Shown here: in pieces, positions 51,912 through 60,697 of the stretch
Position numbering within the stretch: the first letter of the stretch is position 1
How the letters are laid out: each line of letters begins with the position of its first letter
Source of the DNA: Halorussus aquaticus
GTDB lineage: Archaea; Halobacteriota; Halobacteria; Halobacteriales; Haladaptataceae
Reading direction: 5' to 3'
Assembly (NCBI RefSeq): GCF_024218795.1
Contig: NZ_CP100401.1
Span: forward strand, 248,001 to 312,000
DNA: 64,000 nt
Notes under the pieces: generated by a model
Told to the model about the DNA's origin: nothing
The model's input: only the letters and a program-made list of their open reading frames with translations
The model's database searches: none
Made by a program: the position numbers and the translations under genes

Positions 51912-54900
51912 ATGCCAACCATCGGACTCTACACCGCCACCGAGAACGAACTCGGGGCAGTACAGCGGGCCGCCGACAGACTGGACGGAATCGACCTCGT
52001 CGCCCGGTCGGAGAGCAACTTCGACGACGGGACCGACGTGGACGCGTTCGTGGACGAAATCGAAGACGCGACGGTCGCGGTGTTCTGGCTCCACGGCGCG
52101 GAGGACAGCATGCCGGGCTACGAGCACGCGGTCGAACGACTGCGGGAGGCGGGCGTCCCCCTCGTCGTGAAATCGACCGGCGACGCCTTCGCGTTCGAGG
52201 ACACCAGCGTGGCCGACGCCGACCGCGACCGGGCCTACGAGTATCTGGAGCGAGGCGGCGCGGTCAACATCGCCAACCTCTGTCGGTTCCTCGTCGCGGA
52301 GTACGGCGGTGGCGAGGCGAGCGAGGCGTTCGACCCCGAGGACCCGGTCGAACTCCCGACCGAGGGCGTCTACCACCCCGACTACCCCGGCGCGACGTAC
52401 GACGACCTCCATGCCGAGTTGGACGACGGGAAACCGACTGTCGCCGTCTGGTTCTACGAGTCCCACTGGACCCACGAGAACACCCGGTACGTGGACGCGC
52501 TCGTCCGGGAGATCGAGGCCGAGGGCGCAAACGTCCTCCCGGTGTTCTGCAACCCGGCCACCGACAGCGACGAACAGGAGGACGCCGAGTGGGTCACCGA
52601 CGAGTGGTTCACCGACCGGGACGGGGAACCGGTCGTGGACGCGGTCCTCTCGTCGTTCATGTTCTCGCTCTCGATGGACGAGCGCGGCCGGAGTGCCGCG
52701 GACGAGGGCGACGGGGCCGAGGAGGTGTTCCTCGACAGACTCGGCGTCCCCGTCCTCCAGACGGTCACGACGATGCGCTCGCGCTCGCGCTACCAGTCGT
52801 CCGACACGGGCGTCATGGGCTTCGAACTCGCGCTCTCGGTCGCCCTGCCGGAGTTCGACGGGAACGTCATCACTCATCCCATCTCGGGCAAGGAACGCAC
52901 CGACGACGAGGCCGACATCGGGAGCGCCCCGAAACAGCACTTCCCCATCGAGGACCGGGTCGAACACGCCGTCTCGCTCGCGGTCAACTGGGCCGAACTC
53001 CGCCACACCCCGAACGACGACAAGCGGGTCGCGGTGGTCCTCCACAACTACCCGCCGAGCGACGACGGCATCGGGACCGCGTTCGGACTCGACAGCCCCG
53101 AGAGTACGGTGAACCTGCTCGAAGAACTCGACGCGAGAGGGTACGACACGGGCGGCGAGACGCCCGAGAGCGGCCAGCGACTCGTGGAGAAACTGACCGC
53201 TCAGCTCACGCTCGACGACCGCTGGGTCGCGCCCGAGGACGTGCGCGACCTGAGCGTGGACGTGGTCGATTCGGACCGATACCGCGACTGGTTCGAGACC
53301 AAGGACGAGCGTTTCCGCGAGAACGTAGTCGAGGAGTGGGGCGACCCGCCCGAGCGACCCTTCGCCATCCCTGGCGTCGAGTTCGGCAACGTCCTCGTCA
53401 CGGTCCAACCGCCGCGCGGGTTCGGCATGGACCCCTCGAAGGTGTACCACGACTCGGACCTCCAACCGCCCCACGACTACGTGGCGTTCTACTCGTGGCT
53501 CCGCAACGAGTTCGAGACCGACGCGGTGGTCCACCTCGGGACGCACGGCAGTCTGGAGTGGCTCCCCGGGAAGACGGTCGGACTGAACGGCGAGAGCGCG
53601 CCCGACCAGCTAATCGAGGACGTTCCGAACGTCTACCCCTACATCGTCAACAACCCCGGGGAGGGGACGCAGGCCAAGCGACGGTCGTACGCCGCCATCG
53701 TTGACTACCTCACGCCGGTCATGTCCAACGCGGGCACCTACGACGAAATCGGCGAACTCGAAGAACTGGCTCGACAGTACCGCGAGGCCGGGATGGAGGA
53801 CGCCCGGGCCGACGACGGCCAGAAGTTGGCCGGCGAGATTCGGGCGCTCGTGGACGAGTTGGACCTCGCGGTGGAGTTGGGCATCGCGGGAGAGATAGAC
53901 GAGAAAGCCGACGTTCGAGGTCCTGAAGAAGCCGGGACCACGCTCGCCGAGGGAGACGTTGCGGGCGAGTCGGTAGACATCGACGAACTGGTCGAGCGCG
54001 TCCACGAGTACGTGACCGACGTGAAGACGACCCAGATTCGGCTGGGTCTCCACACGATGGGCGAACCGCCAGCGGACGAGCGACTGGTCGAGTACCTCGT
54101 CGCGCTCACTCGCCTCCAAAATCCGGGCGCGCCGAGTCTCCGCGAGAGCGTGGCGGGCGTGCTGGGCGTCGAGTACCAGCGGATGCTGGACGAACCGGGC
54201 GCGTACGACGAGGACCTCGGGATGACCTACGCCGAGGCCGCCGACGAGGTGTACGAGACCAGCCTCGAACTGGTCTCGCACCTCGCTACGAACGACTTCG
54301 ACGTCGAGGCGATAAACTGGAACCTGCTCGTGGTAGACATCGACCAACTCGGCGACGGGCGCGCGAAGAGCGGCGCACACGACGACCTGCGCGAGGCCCT
54401 GAAGTACATCTGCGAGGAGGCCGCCCCACGGGTCGCGGGTGCCGAGGACGAGATTCCCCGGACCGCGGAGGCGCTGTCGGGCGAGTACGTCCCGCCGGGC
54501 GGGAGCGGTGCGCCGACCCGCGGCGGGGTGGACCTGCTCCCGACCGGTCGGAACTTCTACACGCTCGACCCGCGGAAGGTGCCCGCCAAGTCGGCGTGGC
54601 GCGTGGGGCGAGAAGTCGGAGACGGCGTGGCCGAGCGCCACCGCTCCGAAGCGGGCGAGTACCCCGAGGAGGTCGGCGTCGTCGCGTGGGGCACCCCGAC
54701 GGTCCGGACCCGCGGTGAGACCATCGCGCAGGTCCTCGCGCTGATGGGCGTCGAACCCGAGTGGACCGACGCCGGGCGCGTGGACGACGTGACCCCGATT
54801 CCGCTGGACGAACTCGACCGGCCGCGAATCGACGTGACGACCCGCGTCTCCGGACTGTTCCGGGACGCCTTCCCACAGGCCGCGAGCGTCGTCCACGACG

Positions 54901-55781
54901 CGGTGGACGCCGTGGTCGAATTGGACGAACCCCACGAGATGAACTACGTGAAGAAACACGTCGAGGAGGAGGCCGAACAACTGGCCGAGGAGGGAGTCGA
55001 GAACCCCGAGAAGGCCGCCAAGCACCGCGTGTTCACCACCCGGCCCGGCGGCTACGGCGCGGGGACGAACAAGGCCGTAGACGAGGGCAACTGGGACGAC
55101 CGCGCCGACCTCGCGGCGGTGTACAAGCAGTGGGGCGGCTACGCCATGGGGTCGCGCGGCAAGGTCTCGGACGCCCACGACGCCTTCGAGCGCCGCCTCG
55201 GCAACGTCGAGGCCACCGTGAAAATCGAGGACACCGCCGAGCAGGACGAGTTCGACTCCTCGGACTGGTACGCCTTCCACGGCGGGTTCATCACCGCAGT
55301 CGCGGAGACCGCCGGGGAGGAACCGGCCTCCTACGTCGGCGACTCCAGCGACCCGGACAACGTGGACGTGTACACCAACGAGGAGAAGGTCCGGAAGGCG
55401 ATGCGCGCTCGGGTGCTGAATCCCGAATGGCTCGACAGCATGGAGGACCACGGCTACAAGGGCGCGGGCGACCTCTCGTCCGCGGTGGACGTTGCCCTCG
55501 GGTGGGACGCGACCACGGGCGTCGTCAGCGACGCCCTCTGGGAGGACGTCGCCGAGAAGTACGCGTTCGACGAGGAGCGACAGGAGTGGCTCCGGGACGT
55601 GAACCCGTGGGCGCTCGACAGCATCACCGACACCCTCTCGGAGGCCATCGAGCGCGGCCTCTGGGACGCCGACGAGGAGACCGCCGACCGCCTGCGGGAC
55701 CTCAATCTCGACGTGGACGGTGACTTAGAAGCGCGCGCCAGAGAGGCGACTCCCGCGGAGGTGACGGGCGATGACGACTGA
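51912..55781 (+). CDS. cobN: CobN: cobaltochelatase large subunit
   Basis: 1289 residues, the expected size of CobN/BchH-type subunits. The family signature HLGTHGSLEWLPGKTVGL lies in the middle; PISGKERTDDE, VLHNYPPSDDGIGTAFGLDSP, and NPGEGTQAKRRSYAAI are others; near the C-terminus AMGSRGKVSDAHDAFERRL and the conserved cluster RPGGYGAGTNKAV are visible. The N-terminal 60 residues upstream of MPTIGLYTATENELG were rejected because they overlap chlID out of frame. It inserts cobalt into hydrogenobyrinic acid diamide in aerobic organisms; here it sits with anaerobic-type genes. It overlaps cbiC by 11 bases. Confidence 0.93.
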   Translation: MPTIGLYTATENELGAVQRAADRLDGIDLVARSESNFDDGTDVDAFVDEIEDATVAVFWLHGAEDSMPGYEHAVERLREAGVPLVVKSTGDAFAFEDTSVADADRDRAYEYLERGGAVNIANLCRFLVAEYGGGEASEAFDPEDPVELPTEGVYHPDYPGATYDDLHAELDDGKPTVAVWFYESHWTHENTRYVDALVREIEAEGANVLPVFCNPATDSDEQEDAEWVTDEWFTDRDGEPVVDAVLSSFMFSLSMDERGRSAADEGDGAEEVFLDRLGVPVLQTVTTMRSRSRYQSSDTGVMGFELALSVALPEFDGNVITHPISGKERTDDEADIGSAPKQHFPIEDRVEHAVSLAVNWAELRHTPNDDKRVAVVLHNYPPSDDGIGTAFGLDSPESTVNLLEELDARGYDTGGETPESGQRLVEKLTAQLTLDDRWVAPEDVRDLSVDVVDSDRYRDWFETKDERFRENVVEEWGDPPERPFAIPGVEFGNVLVTVQPPRGFGMDPSKVYHDSDLQPPHDYVAFYSWLRNEFETDAVVHLGTHGSLEWLPGKTVGLNGESAPDQLIEDVPNVYPYIVNNPGEGTQAKRRSYAAIVDYLTPVMSNAGTYDEIGELEELARQYREAGMEDARADDGQKLAGEIRALVDELDLAVELGIAGEIDEKADVRGPEEAGTTLAEGDVAGESVDIDELVERVHEYVTDVKTTQIRLGLHTMGEPPADERLVEYLVALTRLQNPGAPSLRESVAGVLGVEYQRMLDEPGAYDEDLGMTYAEAADEVYETSLELVSHLATNDFDVEAINWNLLVVDIDQLGDGRAKSGAHDDLREALKYICEEAAPRVAGAEDEIPRTAEALSGEYVPPGGSGAPTRGGVDLLPTGRNFYTLDPRKVPAKSAWRVGREVGDGVAERHRSEAGEYPEEVGVVAWGTPTVRTRGETIAQVLALMGVEPEWTDAGRVDDVTPIPLDELDRPRIDVTTRVSGLFRDAFPQAASVVHDAVDAVVELDEPHEMNYVKKHVEEEAEQLAEEGVENPEKAAKHRVFTTRPGGYGAGTNKAVDEGNWDDRADLAAVYKQWGGYAMGSRGKVSDAHDAFERRLGNVEATVKIEDTAEQDEFDSSDWYAFHGGFITAVAETAGEEPASYVGDSSDPDNVDVYTNEEKVRKAMRARVLNPEWLDSMEDHGYKGAGDLSSAVDVALGWDATTGVVSDALWEDVAEKYAFDEERQEWLRDVNPWALDSITDTLSEAIERGLWDADEETADRLRDLNLDVDGDLEARAREATPAEVTGDDD

Positions 55782-56520
55782 GGACGGCGACTTCGAAGAG
55801 TACGCCGACCTCGGCGCGACCACGTCGAACGCCATGGAGATAGCCGAGACCAGCATGGACCGGGTGCGCGAACTCGTGCCCGACGAGACGCTGGCCGACC
55901 GAGTCCGCCAGAAGTCGGTCCACGCCACTGGCGACCCCGAGTTCCAGCACCTGCTGCGGTTCACGGGCGCGGACGAGAGCGAACCCGTCCGCGCGGGAGC
56001 GCGGGCCGTCCTCGACGAGCGACCCATCGTGACCGACATCACGATGGTCAAGGAAGGAATCACCGGGCGAGGACACGACTGCGAGGTCCGGAAGGCCATC
56101 GGCAACGGCGCGGAACTGGCTGCCGAGACCGGGATGACCCGGACCGCCGCGTCGGTGCTCGAACTCGACAAGCGGGGCGTCTACGACGGCGCTATCGCCA
56201 CGGTAGGTAACGCGCCGACCGCGGCGCTCGCGCTGGCCGACTGCATCGAAGACGGCACTCGGCCCGCGATCGTAGTCGCCACCCCGGTCGGCTTCGTGAA
56301 GGCCGCCGAGAGCCGCGAACGACTGCGCGAGGTCGCTGCGGACCACGGCGTGCCAGTTATTACCAACGTCGGGCGGCGCGGCGGGAGCGGTCTCGCGGCC
56401 GGACTGACGAACGAGTTGATTCACGTCGCCAGCGACGTCCGGGACGGCGACGTGAATCTCCACGAGACCGCCGAGAAGTCGAGCGAACGACGGCGGGACG
56501 ACGGAGTCGACCTCGGATGA
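55771..56520 (+). CDS. cbiC: CbiC: cobalt-precorrin-8 methylmutase
   Basis: 249 residues. The fold begins GATTSNAMEIAETSM and QKSVHATGDPEFQHLLRF; the catalytic His is the one in VHATGD. Further along, IVTDITMVKEGI and GNAPTAALALADCIEDG are matched by family members. CbiC moves the C11 methyl to C12 to yield cobyrinic acid. The N-terminal 10 residues overlap cobN. It overlaps cbiE by 4 bases, so cobN-cbiC-cbiE form a translationally coupled unit. Confidence 0.93.
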   Translation: MTTEDGDFEEYADLGATTSNAMEIAETSMDRVRELVPDETLADRVRQKSVHATGDPEFQHLLRFTGADESEPVRAGARAVLDERPIVTDITMVKEGITGRGHDCEVRKAIGNGAELAAETGMTRTAASVLELDKRGVYDGAIATVGNAPTAALALADCIEDGTRPAIVVATPVGFVKAAESRERLREVAADHGVPVITNVGRRGGSGLAAGLTNELIHVASDVRDGDVNLHETAEKSSERRRDDGVDLG

Positions 56521-57323
56521 CCGACGACTACGACCTCGATTCGGGGCCGGACCCCGCGTCGTTCGCGGCGGCGGAACCGGAGTCGTCCCCCACGAGCGCG
56601 GACGACGCCGCCCAGTCGGTCCCCGCGGTCGGCATCGGCCCGGGCAACCTCGACTACCTGACCCCGCGGGGCGAGCGCGCGATTCGGGAGGCCGACGTGG
56701 TGGTCGGCTTCGAGACGGTCGGGGAGTTCGTCGCCGACCGGACCGACGCCGACCTGCTGACCTGCGGGTACGCCGACGAGGGCGAGACGCTGGAGCGGTT
56801 CGCCGAGCGCGTGGCCGACGGCGAGACCGGGACCGCGGTGCTGATGGGCGACCCGAACCACTCGGGCTACCAGTTCGTCGGCAAGGTCGAGCAGGCGGTC
56901 GAGCGCGCGGCAGGTGAGAGACCGGGGGCGGACGAACCGCCGGTCCGCGTGATTCCGGGCATCTCGTCGCTCCAGATGGCAGCGAGCAGGGCGCGGACGC
57001 CGATGGAGGACTCGACGTTCGTCACCCTCCACAAGAGCGGCGATATTTCGTCCGACCTCGACCGACTCCGGAGCGCGGTCGGCGAGCGACATCTGCTCGT
57101 ACTTCCCCGACCGTTCGACTGGATGCCGGGCGACGTGGCGGCGGCCCTGCTCGACGCGGGCGGGTCGCCGTCGCTGGAGGCGGTCGTCTGCGAGCGTCTG
57201 ACCCACGACGACGAGGCGATTACGCGGACGACGCTCGGCGACCTCGCCGAGGAATCGGGCGGGTCAGGTCGAGAGGACACGCCGTTCTCGGACCTCTCGG
57301 TGCTGGTCGTCAGGGCGGACTGA
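56517..57323 (+). CDS. cbiE: CbiE: cobalt-precorrin-7 C5-methyltransferase
   Basis: 268 residues. An N-terminal acidic extension of about 38 residues precedes the methylase fold PAVGIGPGNLDYLTPRGERA, then ADVVVGFETV, LMGDPNHSGYQFVG, RVIPGISSLQMAASRARTPM and the C-terminal ALLDAGGSPSLEAVVCERL. These mark the CbiE branch, which methylates C5 together with CbiT (encoded at 39387). In many bacteria the two are fused as CobL; here they are in separate operons. Last gene of the cobN unit. Confidence 0.92.
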   Translation: MTDDYDLDSGPDPASFAAAEPESSPTSADDAAQSVPAVGIGPGNLDYLTPRGERAIREADVVVGFETVGEFVADRTDADLLTCGYADEGETLERFAERVADGETGTAVLMGDPNHSGYQFVGKVEQAVERAAGERPGADEPPVRVIPGISSLQMAASRARTPMEDSTFVTLHKSGDISSDLDRLRSAVGERHLLVLPRPFDWMPGDVAAALLDAGGSPSLEAVVCERLTHDDEAITRTTLGDLAEESGGSGREDTPFSDLSVLVVRAD

Positions 57324-57452
57324 ACTCTCGTCGTTTCGCTCCTGCAGGTAGTTCGAGATCTACCGTTCGGTGGCGGTTCGCCGTATTCTGTCTAGAGTCC
57401 ACATACTGCAAGCACCTATATACTCATATTTTATCGGGACTTCGGGACTGGC

Positions 57453-58294
57453 ATGGACGACGCGGAGACCGCAATCGACTCGCTGGAGCAACTCGGTCTG
57501 ACCGAGTACGAGGCGCGGTGTTTCGTCGCGCTCACGCGACTCCCCCACGCGACGGCCAAGGAAATCGGAGAGGTGGCCGACATCCCGCGCTCGCGGGTGT
57601 ACGAGACGATGGACCGCCTTCAGAAGCGGGGACTGGTCGAGATACAGGACGGCGAACCCCGGACCTTTCAGAGCGTGTCCATCGACACCGCCGTCCGGGT
57701 GCTTCGGAAGGAGTACGACTCCCACTTCGAGACGAGGGAGCGGTCGCTCCGTCACATGGAGCCGATATACAAAGGAGTCCAACAGGCGGTCTGGCGCTCC
57801 GCGACCACGAGCAGGTCACCGAGCGCGTCATCGAACTCGTCTCCGAGTCGAGCGACGAGATTGTGCTCATCGTACTGGACGACGCGCTCCTCGACGACGA
57901 ACTCCTCGCGTATCTCACGGAGGCGGCCGAACGGGGCGTCGCCATCAACGTCGGGACGGTCGTCGATTCCGTCCGGGAGCGCGTCGCGGACGCCGACTTC
58001 GATGCGAGCGTCTTCAGGACCGGGCTAATCGAGTGGTTCCAAGAAATGAGTGGTACCTCGCGAGTCGGGCGGTTGCTGATGGTGGACCGGGGACCGGTGT
58101 TGGTGAGCGCGCTCCACGACGAGCGACTGCCGGGCGTGCCCAACGAGACGGCGGCGTGGAGCGACGGTGTCAACCACGGGATGGCGACCTTCACGGAGCG
58201 GGTGTTGACGTACGAATTGCAGGAGAACGTCGAGGAGGTCTACTCAGGGGAGCACTTCGAGTCAGCGAGTTCCGAGTCGAGCGACGCCGAGTGA
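57453..58294 (+). pseudogene. TrmB-family regulator with a frameshift
   Basis: The first part (57453 to about 57795) encodes the TrmB wHTH: LEQLGLTEYEARCFVALTR, EVADIPRSRVYETMDRL. The frame is then lost. From about 57795 the correct continuation is in the frame two bases further on, with ALRDHEQVTERVIELVSE and later VGRLLMVDRGPVLVSALHDERL. The break lies at TCTGGCGCTC; one extra base (for example TCTGGGCGCTC) restores a 280-residue protein with the PLD-like C-terminal domain. The N-terminal part is a paralogue of the intact gene at 25303. Either a natural inactivation or a sequence error; a good promoter (TATTTTATC) is still present. Confidence 0.75.
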
Positions 58295-58363
58295 TTCGGA
58301 CGGGGTATCACGAGAGGAGTTCCCGGGACGGCGCGACGCCACCGGTTAGAGAGGCCACTCCCG

Positions 58364-59143
58364 TCAGAGCGCGCCGTGCCCGTCGGTCGCCACCGGACGC
58401 CGGGCCTGCGCGAGCGAGGCTTCGAACGAGGCGGGACCCTCGTCGGTCGCGAGGACTCGTTGCTTCTCGACCTCGGCCCGAATCGCCCGCGTGATTCGGG
58501 GATGCGCGCCGAGCGGGTCGGCGTACTCGACGCCGCCGCGGTCGAGTTCGAGTTTGGCTGGAATCCGCTCGTCGGTCGCCTCGCTGCGGTGGACGAACAG
58601 CGGGACCGCCACCGCGCGGTCGTTCGAGACGTTGTAGCGTGCGCACTCGACGGCGGGGTTCTGGACGAGGAAACTGGTGACGACTTCGCCGTAGTCGGAC
58701 TGCTCGCGGAGTCGAGCGGCGTGGTACTCCGCGGTCTGTCGCTGGTAGGGCAGGGAACTGCTCCCGAAGGCGACGAGGACGAGGGTAGCGTCCTCGCCGG
58801 GCGTGACTCGGGCGGCGGCCCGCTCCGCGAGAACGCCGGTGGTCGCCGAACTCCGGCCGACAGGTTCGCAGTACCGGGCGTCACACGGGAGATACGAGAG
58901 CGCCGCGGGAACGTCGTCGGTCGTCTCGTGGGTGTGAGCGGCCCGCATCGGGACGACGTAGGCCGCGTCGGCCGCGACCGATTCGAGGGTGTCGCGCAGG
59001 TCCCGAATCGGTTCCGAACCGTAGAAACCGGTGTGAACTGCGTCCGCGACCGAGCGGTCGCGGAGACGGCGGGCGTGCGTTCGGAGTACCTCGCGTGCGT
59101 CCGGGGAGTCCGTGCCGACGAGTACGATTGCTTGCTCTGTCAT
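58364..59143 (-). CDS. Divergent CbiX-like protein, metal ligands altered
   Basis: 259 residues, two chelatase-like halves. Where active enzymes show GHGS, this one has VLVGTDSPD in the first half and LVAFGSSSLP in the second, so both first metal-binding His are missing; VPLFVHRSEATDERIP retains the strand of the second site. It may be a chelatase with changed ligands, a metallochaperone or a regulatory relative. Placed between cbiE and cobA, and carrying the cob-type promoter motif, it belongs to the regulon. The start is at the ATG 59141-59143 (MTEQAIVLVGTDS). Confidence 0.75.
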   Translation of the reverse strand: MTEQAIVLVGTDSPDAREVLRTHARRLRDRSVADAVHTGFYGSEPIRDLRDTLESVAADAAYVVPMRAAHTHETTDDVPAALSYLPCDARYCEPVGRSSATTGVLAERAAARVTPGEDATLVLVAFGSSSLPYQRQTAEYHAARLREQSDYGEVVTSFLVQNPAVECARYNVSNDRAVAVPLFVHRSEATDERIPAKLELDRGGVEYADPLGAHPRITRAIRAEVEKQRVLATDEGPASFEASLAQARRPVATDGHGAL

Positions 59144-59163
59144 TAGTGGACCTCGCGCCGCCC

Positions 59164-59194
59164 AATCAACCTTGATTTAGTTACTACAATTGGG
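59164..59194. promoter_or_regulatory. Palindromes upstream of the cbiX paralogue
   Basis: AATCAA-CC-TTGATT at 59164-59177 is a perfect inverted repeat, GTTACTACAA at 59180-59189 matches the element beside cobA, and CCCAAT (59161-59166) pairs with ATTGGG (59189-59194). These overlap the region expected for the promoter of the leftward gene starting at 59143. Confidence 0.45.
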
Positions 59195-59309
59195 CTTGAT
59201 TCCGTCAACGCGAGCGTCCCTCAAATATGTTTTGACACCGGAGGGGAGAAGTCAATCGAGCGAAATGCGCCGCAGATATCCGCTGGAGAAACGGGCGAGG
59301 GGCGGCGGT

Positions 59310-60320
59310 TCACCGGTCGAGCAACTCTCGCGTGTCGGCTCTCACGTCCACGACGTTGCCGACGACGGTGACCGCGGGCGGTTCGATTCCCGCCGCTTCC
59401 TTCTCGGCTTCGATGGTCGCCAGCGTCCCGGAGACAGTCCGCTCGTCGCGCCACGTCGCCTTCTGGACCATCGCCACCGGGGTCTCGGCCGGGACGCCGT
59501 GGTCCCGGAGTGCGGCGACGTTGTTCGAGAGGCGTCGGACCCCCATCAGCACGACCAAGGTGCCGCCGCTGACTACCGTGTCGGCGAGGGCGTCCCAGTC
59601 GAGCGCGCTCTCGTCCTTGTCGGGGGTCTCGTGACCCGTGACGACGGTGACGCTGGACGCGCAGTCGCGGTGGGTCAGGGGGATGCCCGCGACGCCGGGT
59701 GCTCCGACGGCGCTCGACACGCCCGGGACCACCTCGAAGGGCACGTCGGCGGCCGCGAGGTGCTGGGCCTCCTCGCCGCCCCGACCGAAGACGTGAGGGT
59801 CGCCGCCCTTCAGGCGGACGACCGCCGCGCCGTCGCGCGCGAGGTCCACCAGCATGTCGTTGATGTCGGCCTGCGAGGTCCGGTCGGGCGGACGCTTGCC
59901 CACGTCCACGACCTCGACCGAGGCGGGGAGTTGGTCGAGGAGCGCGTCGTCCACCAGCGAGTCGTGGAGGACGAAATCCGCGTCCGTGAGGAGTCGCCAC
60001 GCCTTCCGGGTGAGCAGTTCCGGGTCGCCCGGTCCCGACCCGACGAGGAACACCTTGCCGCTCGCGGCCGAATCGGCGACCGACCCCGACGCCGCGGTCG
60101 GGTCGCCCTCGCCGTCGGAGTCGCCGGGAGTCCGACCGCCGACCGAGTCCCCCTGCGGGGAGACCCCGCCGGGGTCGGTCCCCGCGGTCGAGTCGGCCGC
60201 GAGCGTCTCGAACCCGTCGCCCGGCCGTGTCGCACCCGGTACCGAGTCGCCTAACGGGCGGTCGGAGCGTTGGCCCTCCTCGGCGTCGGCCCTGTAGCGG
60301 TCACCGCTGTCTTCGTTCAT
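59310..60320 (-). CDS. cobA: CobA: uroporphyrinogen-III C-methyltransferase
   Basis: 336 residues. The first 88 residues are an acidic Ser/Gly/Asp-rich extension. The SUMT core begins VFLVGSGPGDPELLTRKA, then VLHDSLVD, VRLKGGDPHVFGRGGEEAQ, FEVVPGVSSAVGAPGVAGIPLTHR, and LMGVRRL with VQKATWRDE. It makes precorrin-2, the first step shared by siroheme and cobalamin. It is transcribed alone leftward. Its ATG (60318-60320) directly borders the TCGTT-ACTAC-AACGA palindrome. Confidence 0.93.
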   Translation of the reverse strand: MNEDSGDRYRADAEEGQRSDRPLGDSVPGATRPGDGFETLAADSTAGTDPGGVSPQGDSVGGRTPGDSDGEGDPTAASGSVADSAASGKVFLVGSGPGDPELLTRKAWRLLTDADFVLHDSLVDDALLDQLPASVEVVDVGKRPPDRTSQADINDMLVDLARDGAAVVRLKGGDPHVFGRGGEEAQHLAAADVPFEVVPGVSSAVGAPGVAGIPLTHRDCASSVTVVTGHETPDKDESALDWDALADTVVSGGTLVVLMGVRRLSNNVAALRDHGVPAETPVAMVQKATWRDERTVSGTLATIEAEKEAAGIEPPAVTVVGNVVDVRADTRELLDR

Positions 60321-60379
60321 CGTTACTACAACGATCTTTGGTTTACTTCAATCTTACTTGTACTACTTGGTTTGTACTC
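60320..60379. promoter_or_regulatory. Cob-type operator elements upstream of cobA
   Basis: TCGTT-ACTAC-AACGA at 60320-60334 is a perfect inverted repeat with five-base arms, beginning in the cobA start codon. Farther up, TTGTACT occurs twice (60358-60364 and 60372-60378) as a direct repeat, the first inside the ACTTGTACTAC string also found at chlID/cobN. The likely cobA TATA (minus GAAGTAAAC near 60345) lies between them. Confidence 0.5.
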
Positions 60380-60693
60380 TCGTCGAGGCGGGACTGCGAC
60401 GTGTCGAGGTCGGTGACTGATACCGGGGCGTGAACTCGAACGGGACACGACGACGCCACCGAAGGGGGTAGAGCTATGCTCCGCCGACGGGACGGGATGG
60501 GACCGCGAAGCGGCAGGTAATTAAACTTAGCTTGTGTTAACTACGGGACGATGGTACTTCGGCGCGGAGCAACCCGAGTGCGGGACCGACGCGGGTCGCC
60601 GAGCGACCGGCCGCGGCCGGGCGGGTCGGACGAGTCTGCCCGCGAGAGAATCACTGAACGCGCGGCCGAGGGCCGAACGCGGAGGGGCGAACC
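60335..60693. other. Divergent promoter region cobA/cbiA
   Basis: About 360 bases with no established gene, only the candidate leader ORF listed separately. It holds the cobA operator elements on the left and an AATTAAACTT promoter element at 60518-60528 for the rightward unit. Confidence 0.5.
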
Positions 60694-60697
60694 GTGA
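60551..60697 (+). CDS. Candidate 48-residue leader ORF upstream of cbiA
   Basis: ATG at 60551 opens MVLRRGATRVRDRRGSPSDR and runs for 48 codons to a TGA that overlaps the GTG start of cbiA (GTGA at 60694-60697). The TATA-like AATTAAACTT is centred about 28 bases upstream of this ATG, so a transcript starting here would begin at this codon. The deduced product is arginine-rich, unlike normal haloarchaeal proteins, which argues against a structural protein and could mean chance or a regulatory leader. Confidence 0.35.
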   Translation: MVLRRGATRVRDRRGSPSDRPRPGGSDESARERITERAAEGRTRRGEP

